Shown here: one piece after another, positions 46,175 through 56,401 of the stretch
Layout: the number at the start of each line of letters is the position of its first letter
Position numbering within the stretch: the first letter of the stretch is position 1
Source of the DNA: Robertmurraya dakarensis
GTDB taxonomy: Bacteria > Bacillota > Bacilli > Bacillales > Cytobacillaceae
Length of the DNA stretch: 64,000 nucleotides
Assembly (NCBI RefSeq): GCF_900156875.1
Contig: NZ_LT707408.1
Span: 75,268 to 139,267, forward strand
Direction of reading: 5' to 3'
The notes under the pieces: generated by a model
What the model was told of the DNA's origin: nothing
Databases searched by the model: none
Seen by the model: only the letters and a program-made list of their open reading frames with translations
Program-made: the position numbers and the translations under genes

Positions 46175-47077
46175 ATGAAAGCTGTTTTATTAGTCGGCCA
46201 TGGGAGCCGCGATAAGGAAGGAAATGAACAAGTAAGACAATTTATCAAAAAACTAAAGCCACAACTGCCAGCATCGCTCATGGTAGAAACATGTTTTCTT
46301 GAATTTGAATCACCAACAGTGGAACAAGGTATAGAAACATGTGTAACTAAAGGAGCAACACATGTTGTGGTGATACCGATCATGCTGCTTCAGGCAGGTC
46401 ATTCAAAAATTCATATTCCAGCTGCAATAGATGAAGCAAAAGAGCTTTATCCTGAAGTTTCCTTTACATATGGCAGACCAATAGGAATTCATGAAGAAGT
46501 TCTTGAAATCCTAGTCCATCGCCTTGAAGAAGCAGGAGAAGCTGTAAATGAGCCTGACAAAGATTCTGCTGTTATTCTATTAGGCCGAGGCGGCAGTGAT
46601 GCGGACGCCAATAGTGATTTATACAAGATTACTAGATTGCTGTGGGAAAAAGTAAATTACAAAATCGTAGAACCTGCTTTTATGGGTGTTACAGACCCGC
46701 TAGTGAAGGAAGCAGTAGAACGCTGCATAAAGCTAGGAGCGAAAAAAGTCGTTATCTTGCCGTATTTCCTTTTTACAGGAATTCTAATTAAACGGCTTGA
46801 AGAGATGATCTTTAATTTTGGGAGGGAATTCCCTCAGGTTGAATTCAAGCTGGCAGAGTACTTCGGCTTTCATCCAAAATTGCAAACTATTATTATCGAT
46901 CGAATTCAGGAGGCACTTCAAGGTGAAGTAAAAATGAATTGTGACACTTGCCAGTACCGAATAGCTGCGATGGAGCATATTGACCATCATCACCATCATC
47001 ATGATGATCATGATCACGGTCATCATCATCACCATGATCACGTCCATGACCATGAAAAAGAGGCCGAGAAAATATGA
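46175..47077 (+). CDS. cbiX: sirohydrochlorin cobaltochelatase CbiX (long form)
   Basis: The 300-aa two-domain class II chelatase inserts Co2+ into sirohydrochlorin or precorrin-2. The first domain starts LLVGHGSRDKEG with the catalytic His, the second repeats LLGRGGSDADANSDLY. Near the C-terminus are an MxCxxC motif (MNCDTC, about 256-261) and a His/Asp-rich tail of about 30 residues that probably stores or delivers metal. The ATG at 46175 was chosen because GGGG-AAGG precedes it. It overlaps cbiJ by 4 nt. Confidence 0.94.
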   Translation: MKAVLLVGHGSRDKEGNEQVRQFIKKLKPQLPASLMVETCFLEFESPTVEQGIETCVTKGATHVVVIPIMLLQAGHSKIHIPAAIDEAKELYPEVSFTYGRPIGIHEEVLEILVHRLEEAGEAVNEPDKDSAVILLGRGGSDADANSDLYKITRLLWEKVNYKIVEPAFMGVTDPLVKEAVERCIKLGAKKVVILPYFLFTGILIKRLEEMIFNFGREFPQVEFKLAEYFGFHPKLQTIIIDRIQEALQGEVKMNCDTCQYRIAAMEHIDHHHHHHDDHDHGHHHHHDHVHDHEKEAEKI

Positions 47078-47853
47078 TTTTATGTTTGGCGGGTACTAGT
47101 GACGCAAGAGAGCTGGCAGTTCAGATCAAGGAAGCAGGCTATGAAATCTTAACAACGGTTGTAACAGAAAACGCCTCGATTGAGTTGAAAAGGCAGGGGC
47201 TGGATGTTCATGTTGGCCGTCTGGCAGCAGAACAGATGATGGATATGATCAATAAACATCATATCCAAGCTGTAGTGGATGCATCTCATCCCTTTGCAGA
47301 GGAAGCTAGTAAAAATGGAATGGAAGCGGCAAAACAGACAAATATACCATATATTCGCTATGAGAGAGATACTCAAAGCTTTGAGGGAGAAGCGATCACT
47401 TTCGTTTCAAGTTATGAGGAAGCAGCAGAGCTGGCTGCGGAAAAAAAAGGCGTAATCATGCTGACAACAGGAAGTAAAACTCTACATATCTTTGCTGAAA
47501 AGCTGCTAGGTCTTCCTGGAACGAGAATGATTGCCCGAATGCTGCCACGTAAAGATAACATGGAAAAGTGTGAAGAATTGGGGATATCGCAGAAGGATAT
47601 TATTGCGATTCAAGGACCTTTTACAAAGGAATTTGATGAAGCGCTTTATAAACAGTACGGTGTCACCCTCATGATTACAAAAGAAAGTGGAAAAGTTGGA
47701 TCGGTAGATGAAAAACTGAAAGCCGCAAAGCAACTAGGGATCGAGACGATCCTCATTAAACGGCCAAACATTGATTATGGAACAAAGTTTTCAAGTTTCA
47801 AAGAGCTTATCGCGCACTTAAAACAAACAGTATTCATAAAGGAGGAAGTATAA
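47074..47853 (+). CDS. cbiJ: cobalt-precorrin-6A reductase CbiJ
   Basis: The 259-aa NADH/NADPH-dependent reductase reduces cobalt-precorrin-6A to 6B. It starts MILCLAGTSDARELAVQIKE, the CbiJ/CobK signature (LAGTS-x-A), and has VVDASHPFAEEASKN (about 67-81) and GPFTKEFDEAL near residue 180. Its start overlaps the cbiX stop (ATGA), and it is followed directly by cbiC. Confidence 0.94.
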   Translation: MILCLAGTSDARELAVQIKEAGYEILTTVVTENASIELKRQGLDVHVGRLAAEQMMDMINKHHIQAVVDASHPFAEEASKNGMEAAKQTNIPYIRYERDTQSFEGEAITFVSSYEEAAELAAEKKGVIMLTTGSKTLHIFAEKLLGLPGTRMIARMLPRKDNMEKCEELGISQKDIIAIQGPFTKEFDEALYKQYGVTLMITKESGKVGSVDEKLKAAKQLGIETILIKRPNIDYGTKFSSFKELIAHLKQTVFIKEEV

Positions 47854-48504
47854 ATGGATTTTCGTACAGAATTTAAACCTATTACTGTGCAGCCGCAGAT
47901 GATTGAAGTAAAAAGCTTTGAAATGATTGATGAAGAAATTGGGGAGCATTCCTTTACAGAAGAACAATATCCAGTTGTACAGCGGGTAATTCACGCTTCA
48001 GCAGATTTTGAATTAGGACGCAGCCTTCTGTTCCACAGGGATGCGATTAAAGCAGGGATCCAGGCAATTCGCAGTGGAAAACGTGTCGTCGCTGACGTGC
48101 AAATGATTCAAAGCGGAGTGAACAAGCAAAGAATTGAAAAGTATGGCGGAGACCTCAAAGTTTATATCTCAGACCCGGATGTTGTGGAAGAAGCTAAGCG
48201 TCTCAATACAACAAGAGCCATCATCTCGATGCGAAAGGCTATAAAGGAAGCAGATGGAGGAATCTACGCGATTGGCAATGCTCCAACAGCATTATTAGAG
48301 CTAATTCGCTTAATCAAAGAAGGTGAAGCTAAGCCTGGGCTTATCATTGGACTGCCTGTGGGTTTCGTTTCTGCTCCGGAATCAAAAGAAGAGCTGGCCA
48401 AGCTGGATGTCCCGTTTATTACAAATATTGGACGGAAAGGCGGAAGCACGGTTACGGTTGCAGCTTTAAATGCCATAACGATTATGGCAGAGAAGGTGTT
48501 ATGA
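47854..48504 (+). CDS. cbiC: cobalt-precorrin-8X methylmutase CbiC
   Basis: The 216-aa enzyme moves the methyl group from C11 to C12 to form cobyrinate. Diagnostic motifs are VVQRVIHASADFELG with the catalytic His (about residue 43), NAPTALLELIRLI (about 147-159) and GLPVGFVSAPESKEEL. AAGGAGG precedes the ATG. Its TGA abuts the TTG start of cbiD. Confidence 0.96.
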   Translation: MDFRTEFKPITVQPQMIEVKSFEMIDEEIGEHSFTEEQYPVVQRVIHASADFELGRSLLFHRDAIKAGIQAIRSGKRVVADVQMIQSGVNKQRIEKYGGDLKVYISDPDVVEEAKRLNTTRAIISMRKAIKEADGGIYAIGNAPTALLELIRLIKEGEAKPGLIIGLPVGFVSAPESKEELAKLDVPFITNIGRKGGSTVTVAALNAITIMAEKVL

Positions 48505-49623
48505 TTGCTTCCGACTCCAACACCTGAAGAGTTAAAAAAAATGCGGTCAGGCTTTACAACTGGAGCATGTGCAACAGCTACAGCCAAAGCAGCCTTGACC
48601 GCTCTGATTACGAAGGAAGTCCAGACAGAGGCAACGATTTTCCTGCCAGTTGGGAAGTTTGCTAGTTTTACAATCGAAGAATGCGAGATTAAGAGTAACT
48701 GTGCAACTGCAGGGACCATTAAGGATGGCGGTGATGATCCTGATGCCACACACGGTGCTTTAATTACAGCAACCGTCAGTTGGTGTGATCAACCAGGAAT
48801 ATCCCTTGACGGTGGTATTGGAGTTGGCAGAGTGACAAAACCTGGGTTGCCAATTGAAGTGGGGAATGCTGCCATCAATCCTGTTCCGCGAAAAATGATT
48901 CATGAAGTCGTTGCGGAGGTACTTAATGACTTCGGGATAAACAGAGGAGTCAAGGTAGTGATATCAGTTCCGAAGGGTGAAGAGATTGCGAAGAAGACAT
49001 TGAATGCTAGGCTTGGCATTATTGGCGGTATCTCCATTCTCGGAACGAGGGGGATTGTGGTCCCATTCTCTACTTCCTCATATAAGGCCTCGATTGTATA
49101 TGGAATTAAAGTGGCACGTTCAAACGGTGGTGATCATGTTGTCATCACGACAGGGGGCCGAAGTGAGAAATACGGGATAAAAGAATATCCTGAGCTCCCA
49201 GAAGAGGCATTTATTGAAATGGGTGACTTTGTCGGTTTTACCCTAAAGGAATGTAAACGTCTCGGTGTGAAGCGTGTCTCAATGGTCGGGATGATGGGGA
49301 AGTTTTCAAAGATAGCTCAAGGGGTCATGATGGTTCACTCCAAAAGTGCTCCAGTTGATTTTAATTTTCTGTCAGAGATTGCGGAAAGTGTTGGTGCTCC
49401 AGAGGAGCTTCTTGAACAGGTTAGAGGTGCTAATACGGCTTCACAGGTTGGCGATATCATGCTGGAGCATGGATACGATGCTTTTTTTGAAAAGCTTTGT
49501 GAACATTGCTGTCGTTCAAGCCTGAGGGAGGTAAATGGTGGTCTCACCATTGAAGTCAGCTTGTATACTCTGAAGGGGCTGTTTTTAGGAAAGGCGGTAA
49601 TAGAAGATGGCGACGAATATTAA
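48505..49623 (+). CDS. cbiD: cobalt-precorrin-5B C1-methyltransferase CbiD
   Basis: The 372-aa enzyme methylates C1 in the anaerobic pathway. The N-terminal [19 protein letters not shown] segment is the family hallmark; [13 protein letters not shown] and [17 protein letters not shown] follow. The start is TTG at 48505, right after the cbiC stop, with GAGAAGGTG at suitable spacing; ATG 48541 would truncate the family N-terminus. The end overlaps cbiET by 17 nt. Confidence 0.95.
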   Translation: MLPTPTPEELKKMRSGFTTGACATATAKAALTALITKEVQTEATIFLPVGKFASFTIEECEIKSNCATAGTIKDGGDDPDATHGALITATVSWCDQPGISLDGGIGVGRVTKPGLPIEVGNAAINPVPRKMIHEVVAEVLNDFGINRGVKVVISVPKGEEIAKKTLNARLGIIGGISILGTRGIVVPFSTSSYKASIVYGIKVARSNGGDHVVITTGGRSEKYGIKEYPELPEEAFIEMGDFVGFTLKECKRLGVKRVSMVGMMGKFSKIAQGVMMVHSKSAPVDFNFLSEIAESVGAPEELLEQVRGANTASQVGDIMLEHGYDAFFEKLCEHCCRSSLREVNGGLTIEVSLYTLKGLFLGKAVIEDGDEY

Positions 49624-50818
49624 AATGATAGGAATTGGTGCTGAAGGCAGAAACAGTCTGCTGCCTATCTATGAAAAATGGATAGCACAAAGTGAAGTAT
49701 TAATTGGCGGTGAACGCCAGCTGTTATTTTTTTCAGAATATCAAGGAGAGAAAGTCGCCATTAAGGGCGGCTTAAAGTCGTTATTAGATCGGCTTGAGAG
49801 AGAGACGAAAAAAGTAGTAATCCTTGCATCAGGTGATCCGCTTTTTTATGGAATAGGGGGCTATTTGTCTTCCAAAGTGAACCTTGAGATTTATCCTTAT
49901 GTGAGTTCGATCCAATTGGCATTTGCAAAGATGGGGGAGTCATGGCAGGATGCTAAATTTATCAGTGTTCATGGAAGAAGTATGTCCGGGTTGGCACAGA
50001 AGGTCGATGGACAGAAAAAAGTCGTCCTGCTGACAGATCAGGAAAATACACCAGCAAGAATTGCCCGCTATTTACAAGAGTTCGGCATCCATGAGTATAA
50101 AGCGTTTGTAGCTGAAAACTTAGGCAGTGAAGATGAAAGGTTTGGCTGGTATGAATTAGATCAAATGATTGATCAAACCTTCTCTCCATTAAATGTCGTG
50201 ATTCTTAAGAAAGTCGGGGATTCACCGCAATGGACGATTGGAATTGAGGATCATGAATTTTTCCAGCGCAAACCTGATAAGGGGTTAATCACAAAGAAGG
50301 AAGTGCGGGTGTTAAGTCTAAGTTCCATGTCTATTCAAAAGGACAGTGTTGTATGGGATATCGGGACATGTACGGGATCTGTTGCGATTGAGGCAGCGAG
50401 AATCTGCCGGGAAGGTGCAGTCTATGCCATTGAAAAAAATGAACATGACTTGGAGAATTTCCATCAGAATACGAAAAAATTCAGAACGGATATAACCGTT
50501 AAACAAGGGCTTGCTCCAGAGTTTTTAGATGAATTTCCTGATCCAAATGCTGTTTTTATCGGCGGAACTGCCGGGGGAATGGAAAAAATTCTGGATGTGT
50601 GCTGCGGAAGGTTAAAACAGAAAGGCAAAATCGTCTTAAATGCGGTCACGATTGAAAACTTAATGGAGGCTGTTACAGCATTTAAGGATAGAGGTTTTGA
50701 AGTATCTATCAATCTCGTTCAAGTATCGAGAAGCAAACCGATCCTTCATTTAACTAGATTTGAAGGATTGAATCCAGTTTATATTATTACTGCAGAACGC
50801 AAGGAGGAAGTATCGTGA
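49607..50818 (+). CDS. cbiE/cbiT: CbiET: fused cobalt-precorrin-7 C5-methyltransferase and C15-methyltransferase/decarboxylase
   Basis: The 403-aa fusion has two parts. Residues 1 to about 205 are the tetrapyrrole methylase CbiE ([31 protein letters not shown]). Residues about 215-403 are the CbiT Rossmann methyltransferase ([45 protein letters not shown]). Together they add the C5 and C15 methyls and remove the ring-C acetate carboxyl. The fused form is usual in B. megaterium. Confidence 0.95.
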   Translation: MATNIKMIGIGAEGRNSLLPIYEKWIAQSEVLIGGERQLLFFSEYQGEKVAIKGGLKSLLDRLERETKKVVILASGDPLFYGIGGYLSSKVNLEIYPYVSSIQLAFAKMGESWQDAKFISVHGRSMSGLAQKVDGQKKVVLLTDQENTPARIARYLQEFGIHEYKAFVAENLGSEDERFGWYELDQMIDQTFSPLNVVILKKVGDSPQWTIGIEDHEFFQRKPDKGLITKKEVRVLSLSSMSIQKDSVVWDIGTCTGSVAIEAARICREGAVYAIEKNEHDLENFHQNTKKFRTDITVKQGLAPEFLDEFPDPNAVFIGGTAGGMEKILDVCCGRLKQKGKIVLNAVTIENLMEAVTAFKDRGFEVSINLVQVSRSKPILHLTRFEGLNPVYIITAERKEEVS

Positions 50819-51516
50819 TCGGAACATTATATGGACTAGGTGTAGGTCCGGGAGATCCGGAATTGATTACCGTGAAAGCATTTCGGACATTAAAGGAATC
50901 CCCGGTGATCGCCTACCCGAAAAAACGAAAAGGCAGCAAAAGCTACGCTCATCAAATTATTGATGTCTATGTTAATCCAGGAGAAAAGGAAATGCTTGGA
51001 CTCGTGTTCCCAATGACAAAGGATGCTGCAACGCTAGAACGGGAATGGACAAACACGGTAGAAGTAGTCTGGGAGAAATTAAAGGATGGAAAAGATGTAG
51101 CATTTGTCACAGAGGGGGATCCCTTATTATACAGCACCTTCATCCATATGATGAATCTGATGAAAGAACGTCATCCGGAGGCCGTAATAAAAACGGTACC
51201 GGGGATTTCTTCAATCAATGGGGCCGCTTCAAGACTTGGGATTCCGCTTGCCGAAGGAGACGATCATGTGGCGATTATTCCTGCAAGAGATGACTATGAA
51301 ACTATGAAAAAAGCGATCGTTGAAAATGACTGTATCATTTTTATAAAGGTGGCAAAGGTAATGGATATCATGCTTTCTATTCTTCGCGAGCTAGATTTGC
51401 TTGATAAAGCATCTGTTGTCACAAAAGTCACCTCGCAGGAAGAGGTCATCTGGAACATGGAAGAATTGGAGCATGCAGAGCTTGAATATTTAACGTTAAT
51501 GGTGGTGAGAAAATAA
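50815..51516 (+). CDS. cbiL: cobalt-factor II / precorrin-2 C20-methyltransferase CbiL
   Basis: The 233-aa SAM-dependent tetrapyrrole methylase starts [19 protein letters not shown] (GVGPGDP SAM loop) and has [17 protein letters not shown] and [16 protein letters not shown]. It methylates C20, the first ring-modifying step after cobalt insertion. GTG start; 4-nt overlap with cbiET and 1-nt overlap with cbiF. Confidence 0.95.
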   Translation: MIGTLYGLGVGPGDPELITVKAFRTLKESPVIAYPKKRKGSKSYAHQIIDVYVNPGEKEMLGLVFPMTKDAATLEREWTNTVEVVWEKLKDGKDVAFVTEGDPLLYSTFIHMMNLMKERHPEAVIKTVPGISSINGAASRLGIPLAEGDDHVAIIPARDDYETMKKAIVENDCIIFIKVAKVMDIMLSILRELDLLDKASVVTKVTSQEEVIWNMEELEHAELEYLTLMVVRK

Positions 51517-52289
51517 TGAAAATATATATCATTGGAGCTGGTCCAGGAGCTCCCGATTTAATTACCGTCAGAGGACTGAAACTTTTACAAGAAGCAGATG
51601 TGGTCATGTACGCAGATTCTCTTGTGAGTGAAGAATTAATAGATCAAGCAAAGCCAGGGAGCGAAGTGTTAAAAACGGCGGGAATGCATTTAGAAGAAAT
51701 GGTAGAGATTATGGAAAACCGCGTAAGAGAAGGAAAAAAAGTCGTACGTGTTCATACAGGTGATCCTGCTGTCTATGGTGCGATTATGGAGCAGATGGTT
51801 CTTTTAAAAGAGAAATCAATAGATGTTGAGATAGTCCCAGGCGTTAGTTCGGTGTTTGCTTCGGCTGCAGCGGTAGGAGCTGAGTTAACGATTCCAGACT
51901 TAACGCAAACCGTAATCTTAACAAGGGCAGAAGGCCGTACCCCTGTACCGGAACATGAAAAATTAAGAGATTTGGCGAAACATCATTGCACGGTGGCTTT
52001 ATTTTTAAGCGCGACGTTAACGAAAAAAGTAGTGAAGGAATTTCTCGATGCAGGCTGGAGTAAAGAGACGCCGGTTGCGGTTGTGTATAAAGCGACATGG
52101 CCAGATCAAAAAATTCTGCGGACGACTTTGGAGCATCTAGATGAACAAATGAAGGTAAATGGAATGAGGAAACAGGCGATGATTCTTGCAGGCTGGGCTC
52201 TTGATGAGAATATTCATAAAAAGGATTATCGTTCGAAGCTATATGATAAGGAGTTCACGCATGGCTTTAGAAAAGGAGTGACAGGATGA
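51516..52289 (+). CDS. cbiF: cobalt-precorrin-4 C11-methyltransferase CbiF
   Basis: The 257-aa tetrapyrrole methylase starts [20 protein letters not shown] and has RVHTGDPAVYGAIMEQM and VVPGVSS-like IVPGVSSVFASAAAVGAELT. Methylation at C11 prepares ring contraction. It overlaps cbiL by one base and cbiG by four, so the genes are tightly coupled. Confidence 0.96.
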   Translation: MKIYIIGAGPGAPDLITVRGLKLLQEADVVMYADSLVSEELIDQAKPGSEVLKTAGMHLEEMVEIMENRVREGKKVVRVHTGDPAVYGAIMEQMVLLKEKSIDVEIVPGVSSVFASAAAVGAELTIPDLTQTVILTRAEGRTPVPEHEKLRDLAKHHCTVALFLSATLTKKVVKEFLDAGWSKETPVAVVYKATWPDQKILRTTLEHLDEQMKVNGMRKQAMILAGWALDENIHKKDYRSKLYDKEFTHGFRKGVTG

Positions 52290-53449
52290 CTCTTGTTCTT
52301 GAAGAGGGAAAGGAAATTTCTGTTGGGGCAAATGGGGCATATGCAATTGTCGCGATTACAAAGCATGGAGTGGAAATAGCGAGGAAGCTTCTTGGCTCTT
52401 TTCAGGGGGCAGACCTTTATTATATGAAAAAGTTTGAAAAAGGGGACGAACTCGAGCGCGATATTAGGATGTTTGATGGCAGTGTCCGCTTGTTACTTCC
52501 AAGTCTTTTCAAAGAATACAAAGGAATCGTTTGTATCATTTCATTAGGAGCGGTCGTTAGAATGATTGCCCCCTTGTTAATAGACAAAAAGACCGATCCT
52601 GGAATTGTCGTTATTGATGACAAAGGGGAAAATGTCATTAGTGTGCTGTCAGGCCATCTGGGCGGGGCGAATGAGTTAACGATAGAAGTGGCTGAAATGC
52701 TTGGGGCAAATCCGATTATTACGACAGCCTCTGATGTGCAAAAAACAATACCTGTTGATTTATTTGGTAAAAAATTCGGCTGGGTCTGGGATTCAGCAGA
52801 GAAATTAACACCTGTAAGTGCGTCTGTAGTAAATGAAGAACAAATAGCGATTGTTCAAGAGTCCGGTGAAAAAGACTGGTGGCATTATGATCGCCCTCTG
52901 CCTCCAAATATGACGCTGTATGGCAGTGTAGAAGAAGCTCTAGATCATGAGTTTGATGCTGCGCTTGTGATTACCCATCGATTGTTGTCCCAAAAGGAAC
53001 AAGAAATATTACATAACGGGGTAGTATTTCGTCCGAAAGTGATTGTGATTGGCATGGGCTGTAATAGAGGTACAAAGCCGGAAGAAATTCAGTCTGTTAT
53101 AATGGACACATTACAAGAGTTGAATTTTTCAACTAAGAGTGTAAAGGCCCTTTGCACGATTGACCTTAAGAAAGACGAAGAAGGTTTGTTAGAAACTGTT
53201 CAGAAGTTTGGCTGGGAATTCATTACGTATACACCGGAAGAACTGAACAGTATACATATTGAGCAGCCATCGGATACGGTTTTTAAGTATACAGGGGCGT
53301 ATGGTGTGAGTGAGCCTGCTGCTCTTCTTTACAGTGGTGCAGAAGGGCTGAATCTTGTGAAAAAGAAGTCTGGCAATGTAACGATATCTGTCGGCTTGAT
53401 ATCTAATCACCCTAGTGGGAAGGGGAGCTTTACACATGACAGAAAATAG
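52286..53449 (+). CDS. cbiG: cobalt-precorrin-5A hydrolase CbiG
   Basis: The 387-aa protein opens the delta-lactone of cobalt-precorrin-5A and releases acetaldehyde, a step specific to the anaerobic pathway. The N-terminal domain has YKGIVCIISLGAVVRMIAPL and NVISVLSGHLGGANELT. The C-terminal domain has IVIGMGCNRGTKPEEI and FKYTGAYGVSEPAALL. Its end overlaps the cbiA start by 14 nt. Confidence 0.95.
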   Translation: MTLVLEEGKEISVGANGAYAIVAITKHGVEIARKLLGSFQGADLYYMKKFEKGDELERDIRMFDGSVRLLLPSLFKEYKGIVCIISLGAVVRMIAPLLIDKKTDPGIVVIDDKGENVISVLSGHLGGANELTIEVAEMLGANPIITTASDVQKTIPVDLFGKKFGWVWDSAEKLTPVSASVVNEEQIAIVQESGEKDWWHYDRPLPPNMTLYGSVEEALDHEFDAALVITHRLLSQKEQEILHNGVVFRPKVIVIGMGCNRGTKPEEIQSVIMDTLQELNFSTKSVKALCTIDLKKDEEGLLETVQKFGWEFITYTPEELNSIHIEQPSDTVFKYTGAYGVSEPAALLYSGAEGLNLVKKKSGNVTISVGLISNHPSGKGSFTHDRK

Positions 53450-54806
53450 ACTAGTGATTGCTGGAACCGGCAGCGGAGTTGGAAAGACAACTTTAACGAT
53501 TGGGTTAATGTCAGCATTGAAAAAAAGAGGATTAACTGTTCAAGGATTTAAGTGTGGTCCTGATTATATTGACCCTACCTATCATACCGCTGTTACAGGA
53601 CGTCCTTCTCGTAATTTAGACAGTTGGATGCTCCCTGAACAAACCGTTAAAGAGATTTTTCAATTAGGGAAAAGAGATGCGGATATATCGATTATTGAAG
53701 GTGTAATGGGCTTTTATGATGGAAAAAATCCACTTAGTAATGCAGGAAGTACAGCAGAAATTAGTATGATCCTGGAAAGCCCCGTCATACTTGTAGTCAA
53801 TTGTGCAAGTATGGCCCGCAGTGCTGCTGCGATTGTAAAGGGATTTCAAACCCTTGCTGACGGACCTAATATTGTGGGGGTCATCGCTAACCGTGTCGGC
53901 AGTGAGGGTCATTTTAAATTGGTCAAAGCTGCGATTGAACAGGAATGCCAAGTACCTGTCATTGGGTATTTAAAAAGAGAATCTGATATTGAGATTCCTG
54001 AGAGACATTTAGGGTTAATTCCATCTATTGAAAGAGGAGAACTAGACTCATTTTTTGATAAATTAGGAGAGCTTATTGAAGAGACCATCGATCTTGAACA
54101 ATTATTAGAAATATCAAAAGCACAGCCTTTACGTATTGAAGAGCCTTCTTCTCTATTTATAAAAAAGAAAGAGGCAGCCGTTAAGATTGCTGTTGCTAAG
54201 GATGCGGCCTTCAATTTTTATTATCCAGAAAACTTAGAAATACTGGAAGCGCAAGGAGCTGAAATCGTTTATTTTTCTCCTTTGAATGGTGAGTGCTTGC
54301 CTGATGGCATACATGGACTTTATTTAGGAGGCGGATTTCCGGAGGAGTTTGCTGAAATTTTATCAAAGAATGAAGAGGTTAAACGTTCTATTGAGAAGGC
54401 GATTCAAGCGGGCCTTCCAACGCTGGCAGAATGCGGGGGGTTCATGTACCTAACAGATTCGATCCAAACGACCGATGGAGAGATATATGAAATGGCAGGA
54501 ATACTGCCGGGAAAAGTAAAAATGCAGACTACATTAGCCGCCCTTGGATACCGAGAAGTGACCGGCGGAGAAGGCAATTATTTATTGCCTGAGGGAACAA
54601 AGGCCAGGGGACATGAGTTTCATTACTCCTCTTTTCACGCTGAGGATGATTCTGTACCGCATGCCTATATTACGAAAGGGATGAGAGGGGAGAAAAAGGA
54701 AGGCTGTATGCTTTTTAATTTAATTGCAGGTTACACGCATTTTCATTTTGCCTCATGCCCAGAAATGGTTGAAAATTGGTTAAAGAAAATAGAAGATCAA
54801 AGCTAA
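53436..54806 (+). CDS. cbiA: cobyrinate a,c-diamide synthase CbiA
   Basis: The 456-aa glutamine- and ATP-dependent enzyme amidates the a and c side chains of cobyrinate. The N-terminal dethiobiotin-synthetase-like P-loop is GTGSGVGKTTL, followed by FKCGPDYIDPTYH. The C-terminal class I glutaminase has the nucleophile in AECGGFMYL (about residue 328). The ATG at 53436 follows AAGGGGAG; an in-frame ATG upstream at 53415 lies deeper in cbiG and has no better site. Confidence 0.95.
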   Translation: MTENRLVIAGTGSGVGKTTLTIGLMSALKKRGLTVQGFKCGPDYIDPTYHTAVTGRPSRNLDSWMLPEQTVKEIFQLGKRDADISIIEGVMGFYDGKNPLSNAGSTAEISMILESPVILVVNCASMARSAAAIVKGFQTLADGPNIVGVIANRVGSEGHFKLVKAAIEQECQVPVIGYLKRESDIEIPERHLGLIPSIERGELDSFFDKLGELIEETIDLEQLLEISKAQPLRIEEPSSLFIKKKEAAVKIAVAKDAAFNFYYPENLEILEAQGAEIVYFSPLNGECLPDGIHGLYLGGGFPEEFAEILSKNEEVKRSIEKAIQAGLPTLAECGGFMYLTDSIQTTDGEIYEMAGILPGKVKMQTTLAALGYREVTGGEGNYLLPEGTKARGHEFHYSSFHAEDDSVPHAYITKGMRGEKKEGCMLFNLIAGYTHFHFASCPEMVENWLKKIEDQS

Positions 54807-54842
54807 TTATTGGTTTATTTTATAAAAAGAAGGGGAAAAGAC

Positions 54843-55604
54843 ATGGAAAAGGGAATCGTCTATCTTGTAGGTGCAGGACCTGGAGACCCGAAGTTAATTA
54901 CGGTTTATGGGCTTGAGTGTATTCAAAAAGCGGATGTGATTGCATATGACCGGTTAATTAATAAGGAATTATTAAAACACGCGAAAAGTGATGCGGAGTT
55001 AATTTTTGTAGGAAAGTCACCGGGAAAACACGCGCTAATACAAGAAGAAATTCATGAATTATTAATCTCTAAAGCGCAAGAAGGAAAAATCGTTACCCGT
55101 TTGAAGGGTGGAGATCCTTGTGTGTTCGGAAGAGTCGGTGAAGAGGCTGAGGTGCTTGCAGAAGCGGATATTCCATATGAAATTGTTCCAGGTATAACAG
55201 CAGGAATAGCCGCACCAGCTTATGCAGGTATTCCTGTGACACATCGCGATTACGCAGCTTCCTTTACGATTGTAACGGGTCACGGCAGACAGGAAAAAGG
55301 GATGGATAACATCAACTGGGAAGCACTGGCCAAAGGAAGCGATACGATTGCTTTTTATATGGGAGTGGGAAACTTAAAGCATATTTGTACACAGCTCATA
55401 AACTTTGGCAGATCTAAACATACTCCAGCAGCCGTGATTCAATGGGGAACAACGGAAGAGCAAAGAACGGTAGTAGGAGATTTAGCTACTATTGAATCCA
55501 TTGTTCAAGAGGCTAAAATAACGCACCCGGCGATCGTCTTAGTTGGAGAAGTTGTTAAATTGAGAGAGAAAATTCAGTGGTTTCAGGAAGGAATCAGAGT
55601 TTGA
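54843..55604 (+). CDS. cobA: uroporphyrinogen-III C-methyltransferase
   Basis: The 253-aa enzyme makes precorrin-2, the precursor for both cobalamin and siroheme, using two SAM. It has YLVGAGPGDPKLITVYGLE, DRLINKELL, RLKGGDPCVFGRVGEEAE and PGITAGIAAPAYAGIPVTHR, all SUMT signatures. It corresponds to the cysG(A)-like gene that follows cbiA in the B. megaterium operon. The ATG at 54843 with GAAGGGG was chosen over a longer frame. It is the last gene of the operon. Confidence 0.95.
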   Translation: MEKGIVYLVGAGPGDPKLITVYGLECIQKADVIAYDRLINKELLKHAKSDAELIFVGKSPGKHALIQEEIHELLISKAQEGKIVTRLKGGDPCVFGRVGEEAEVLAEADIPYEIVPGITAGIAAPAYAGIPVTHRDYAASFTIVTGHGRQEKGMDNINWEALAKGSDTIAFYMGVGNLKHICTQLINFGRSKHTPAAVIQWGTTEEQRTVVGDLATIESIVQEAKITHPAIVLVGEVVKLREKIQWFQEGIRV

Positions 55605-55666
55605 TCAATCGTTTGATTAAATTCGTTATGATAAAAATAAATACATAGTGCAGGGGAAACAGCGAA

Positions 55667-55700
55667 GGAGAGGGTCAGAGCCCTCTCCTCTTATTATTTT
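55667..55700 (+). terminator. terminator of the cobalamin operon
   Basis: Ggagaggg and ccctctcc form a perfect 8-bp stem with a 6-nt loop, then tcttattatttttatttt. Confidence 0.9.
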
Positions 55701-56260
55701 TATTTTAATACATCATGATCTACATAGCGTTCACCATTTAGTTCACTTACAATATTAAACGCAACCTTCGCACCATCACCAGCTGTAATAATGGTATGTA
55801 CGCTTACCCCCGCACATGTTCCGGCAGCCCAAATTCCGTTAATATTTGTTTTGCCTGCCTGATCCACATCAAAGATTGTTTTCACTCTTGGTTCTGTACC
55901 GTCCTTTGTTTGGACACCAGCTTTTTCGCCAAGGTCTACTGAAAACCCAGTAGCAAGAATGACATGCTTTGCACTGTATTCACCATTTTCTGTTTTCACT
56001 GTAAAACCGTTCTCGTTTGATTGAAGTTCTGCTGCATCTTCTTGGATAATTTCTGCGCCAAATTTTTTCGCTTGGTTTTTCCCTGTCTCAAGGAGATCAG
56101 GACCTGAAATTTCAGCTACACCGTAATGATTTTCGACCCATGCGCGTTTTGTGACACTCTTGTCATTATCAAGTATTAATGTTTTCTTCCCAGCCTTTGC
56201 CGTAATTAGTCCAGCACTTGCACCTGCAGGACCTGCACCGATAATTAGAACATCATACAT
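55700..56260 (-). CDS. single-domain FAD-dependent oxidoreductase (thioredoxin-reductase-like)
   Basis: The 186-aa protein has an N-terminal FAD dinucleotide fold (MYDVLIIGAGPAGASAGLIT) and a C-terminal FAD motif (NGIWAAGTCAGVSVHTIITA). It lacks the NADPH domain and the CxxC redox pair of thioredoxin reductase. About 120 residues shorter than the family norm, it looks like a genuine short type rather than a truncation because both ends are intact. The electron donor and acceptor are unknown. It is convergent with the cobalamin operon. Confidence 0.85.
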   Translation of the reverse strand: MYDVLIIGAGPAGASAGLITAKAGKKTLILDNDKSVTKRAWVENHYGVAEISGPDLLETGKNQAKKFGAEIIQEDAAELQSNENGFTVKTENGEYSAKHVILATGFSVDLGEKAGVQTKDGTEPRVKTIFDVDQAGKTNINGIWAAGTCAGVSVHTIITAGDGAKVAFNIVSELNGERYVDHDVLK

Positions 56261-56364
56261 TTTGATACCCTCCTATTATGATGAATAGTTACACCATCAT
56301 CTTAACAAAAAACATTCTTCAATTCCCAGTATTTGCTTACAAGAGTAATTTAATTTCAGATGAA

Positions 56365-56401
56365 AGAAAAAAGTCTCAGAAGCCTAATCTTTCTGAGACA
56401 T
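56365..56401 (-). terminator. terminator overlapping the 3' end of the AI-2E-family gene
   Basis: Gtctcagaa (56373-56381) pairs with ttctgagac (56391-56399). On the minus strand this is followed by ttttttctttc. Confidence 0.85.

Noticed and set aside
46784-47053. A Met/Val-rich minus-strand frame opposite the CbiX tail
   Set aside because: It is an antisense artefact of the His/Asp-rich codons.
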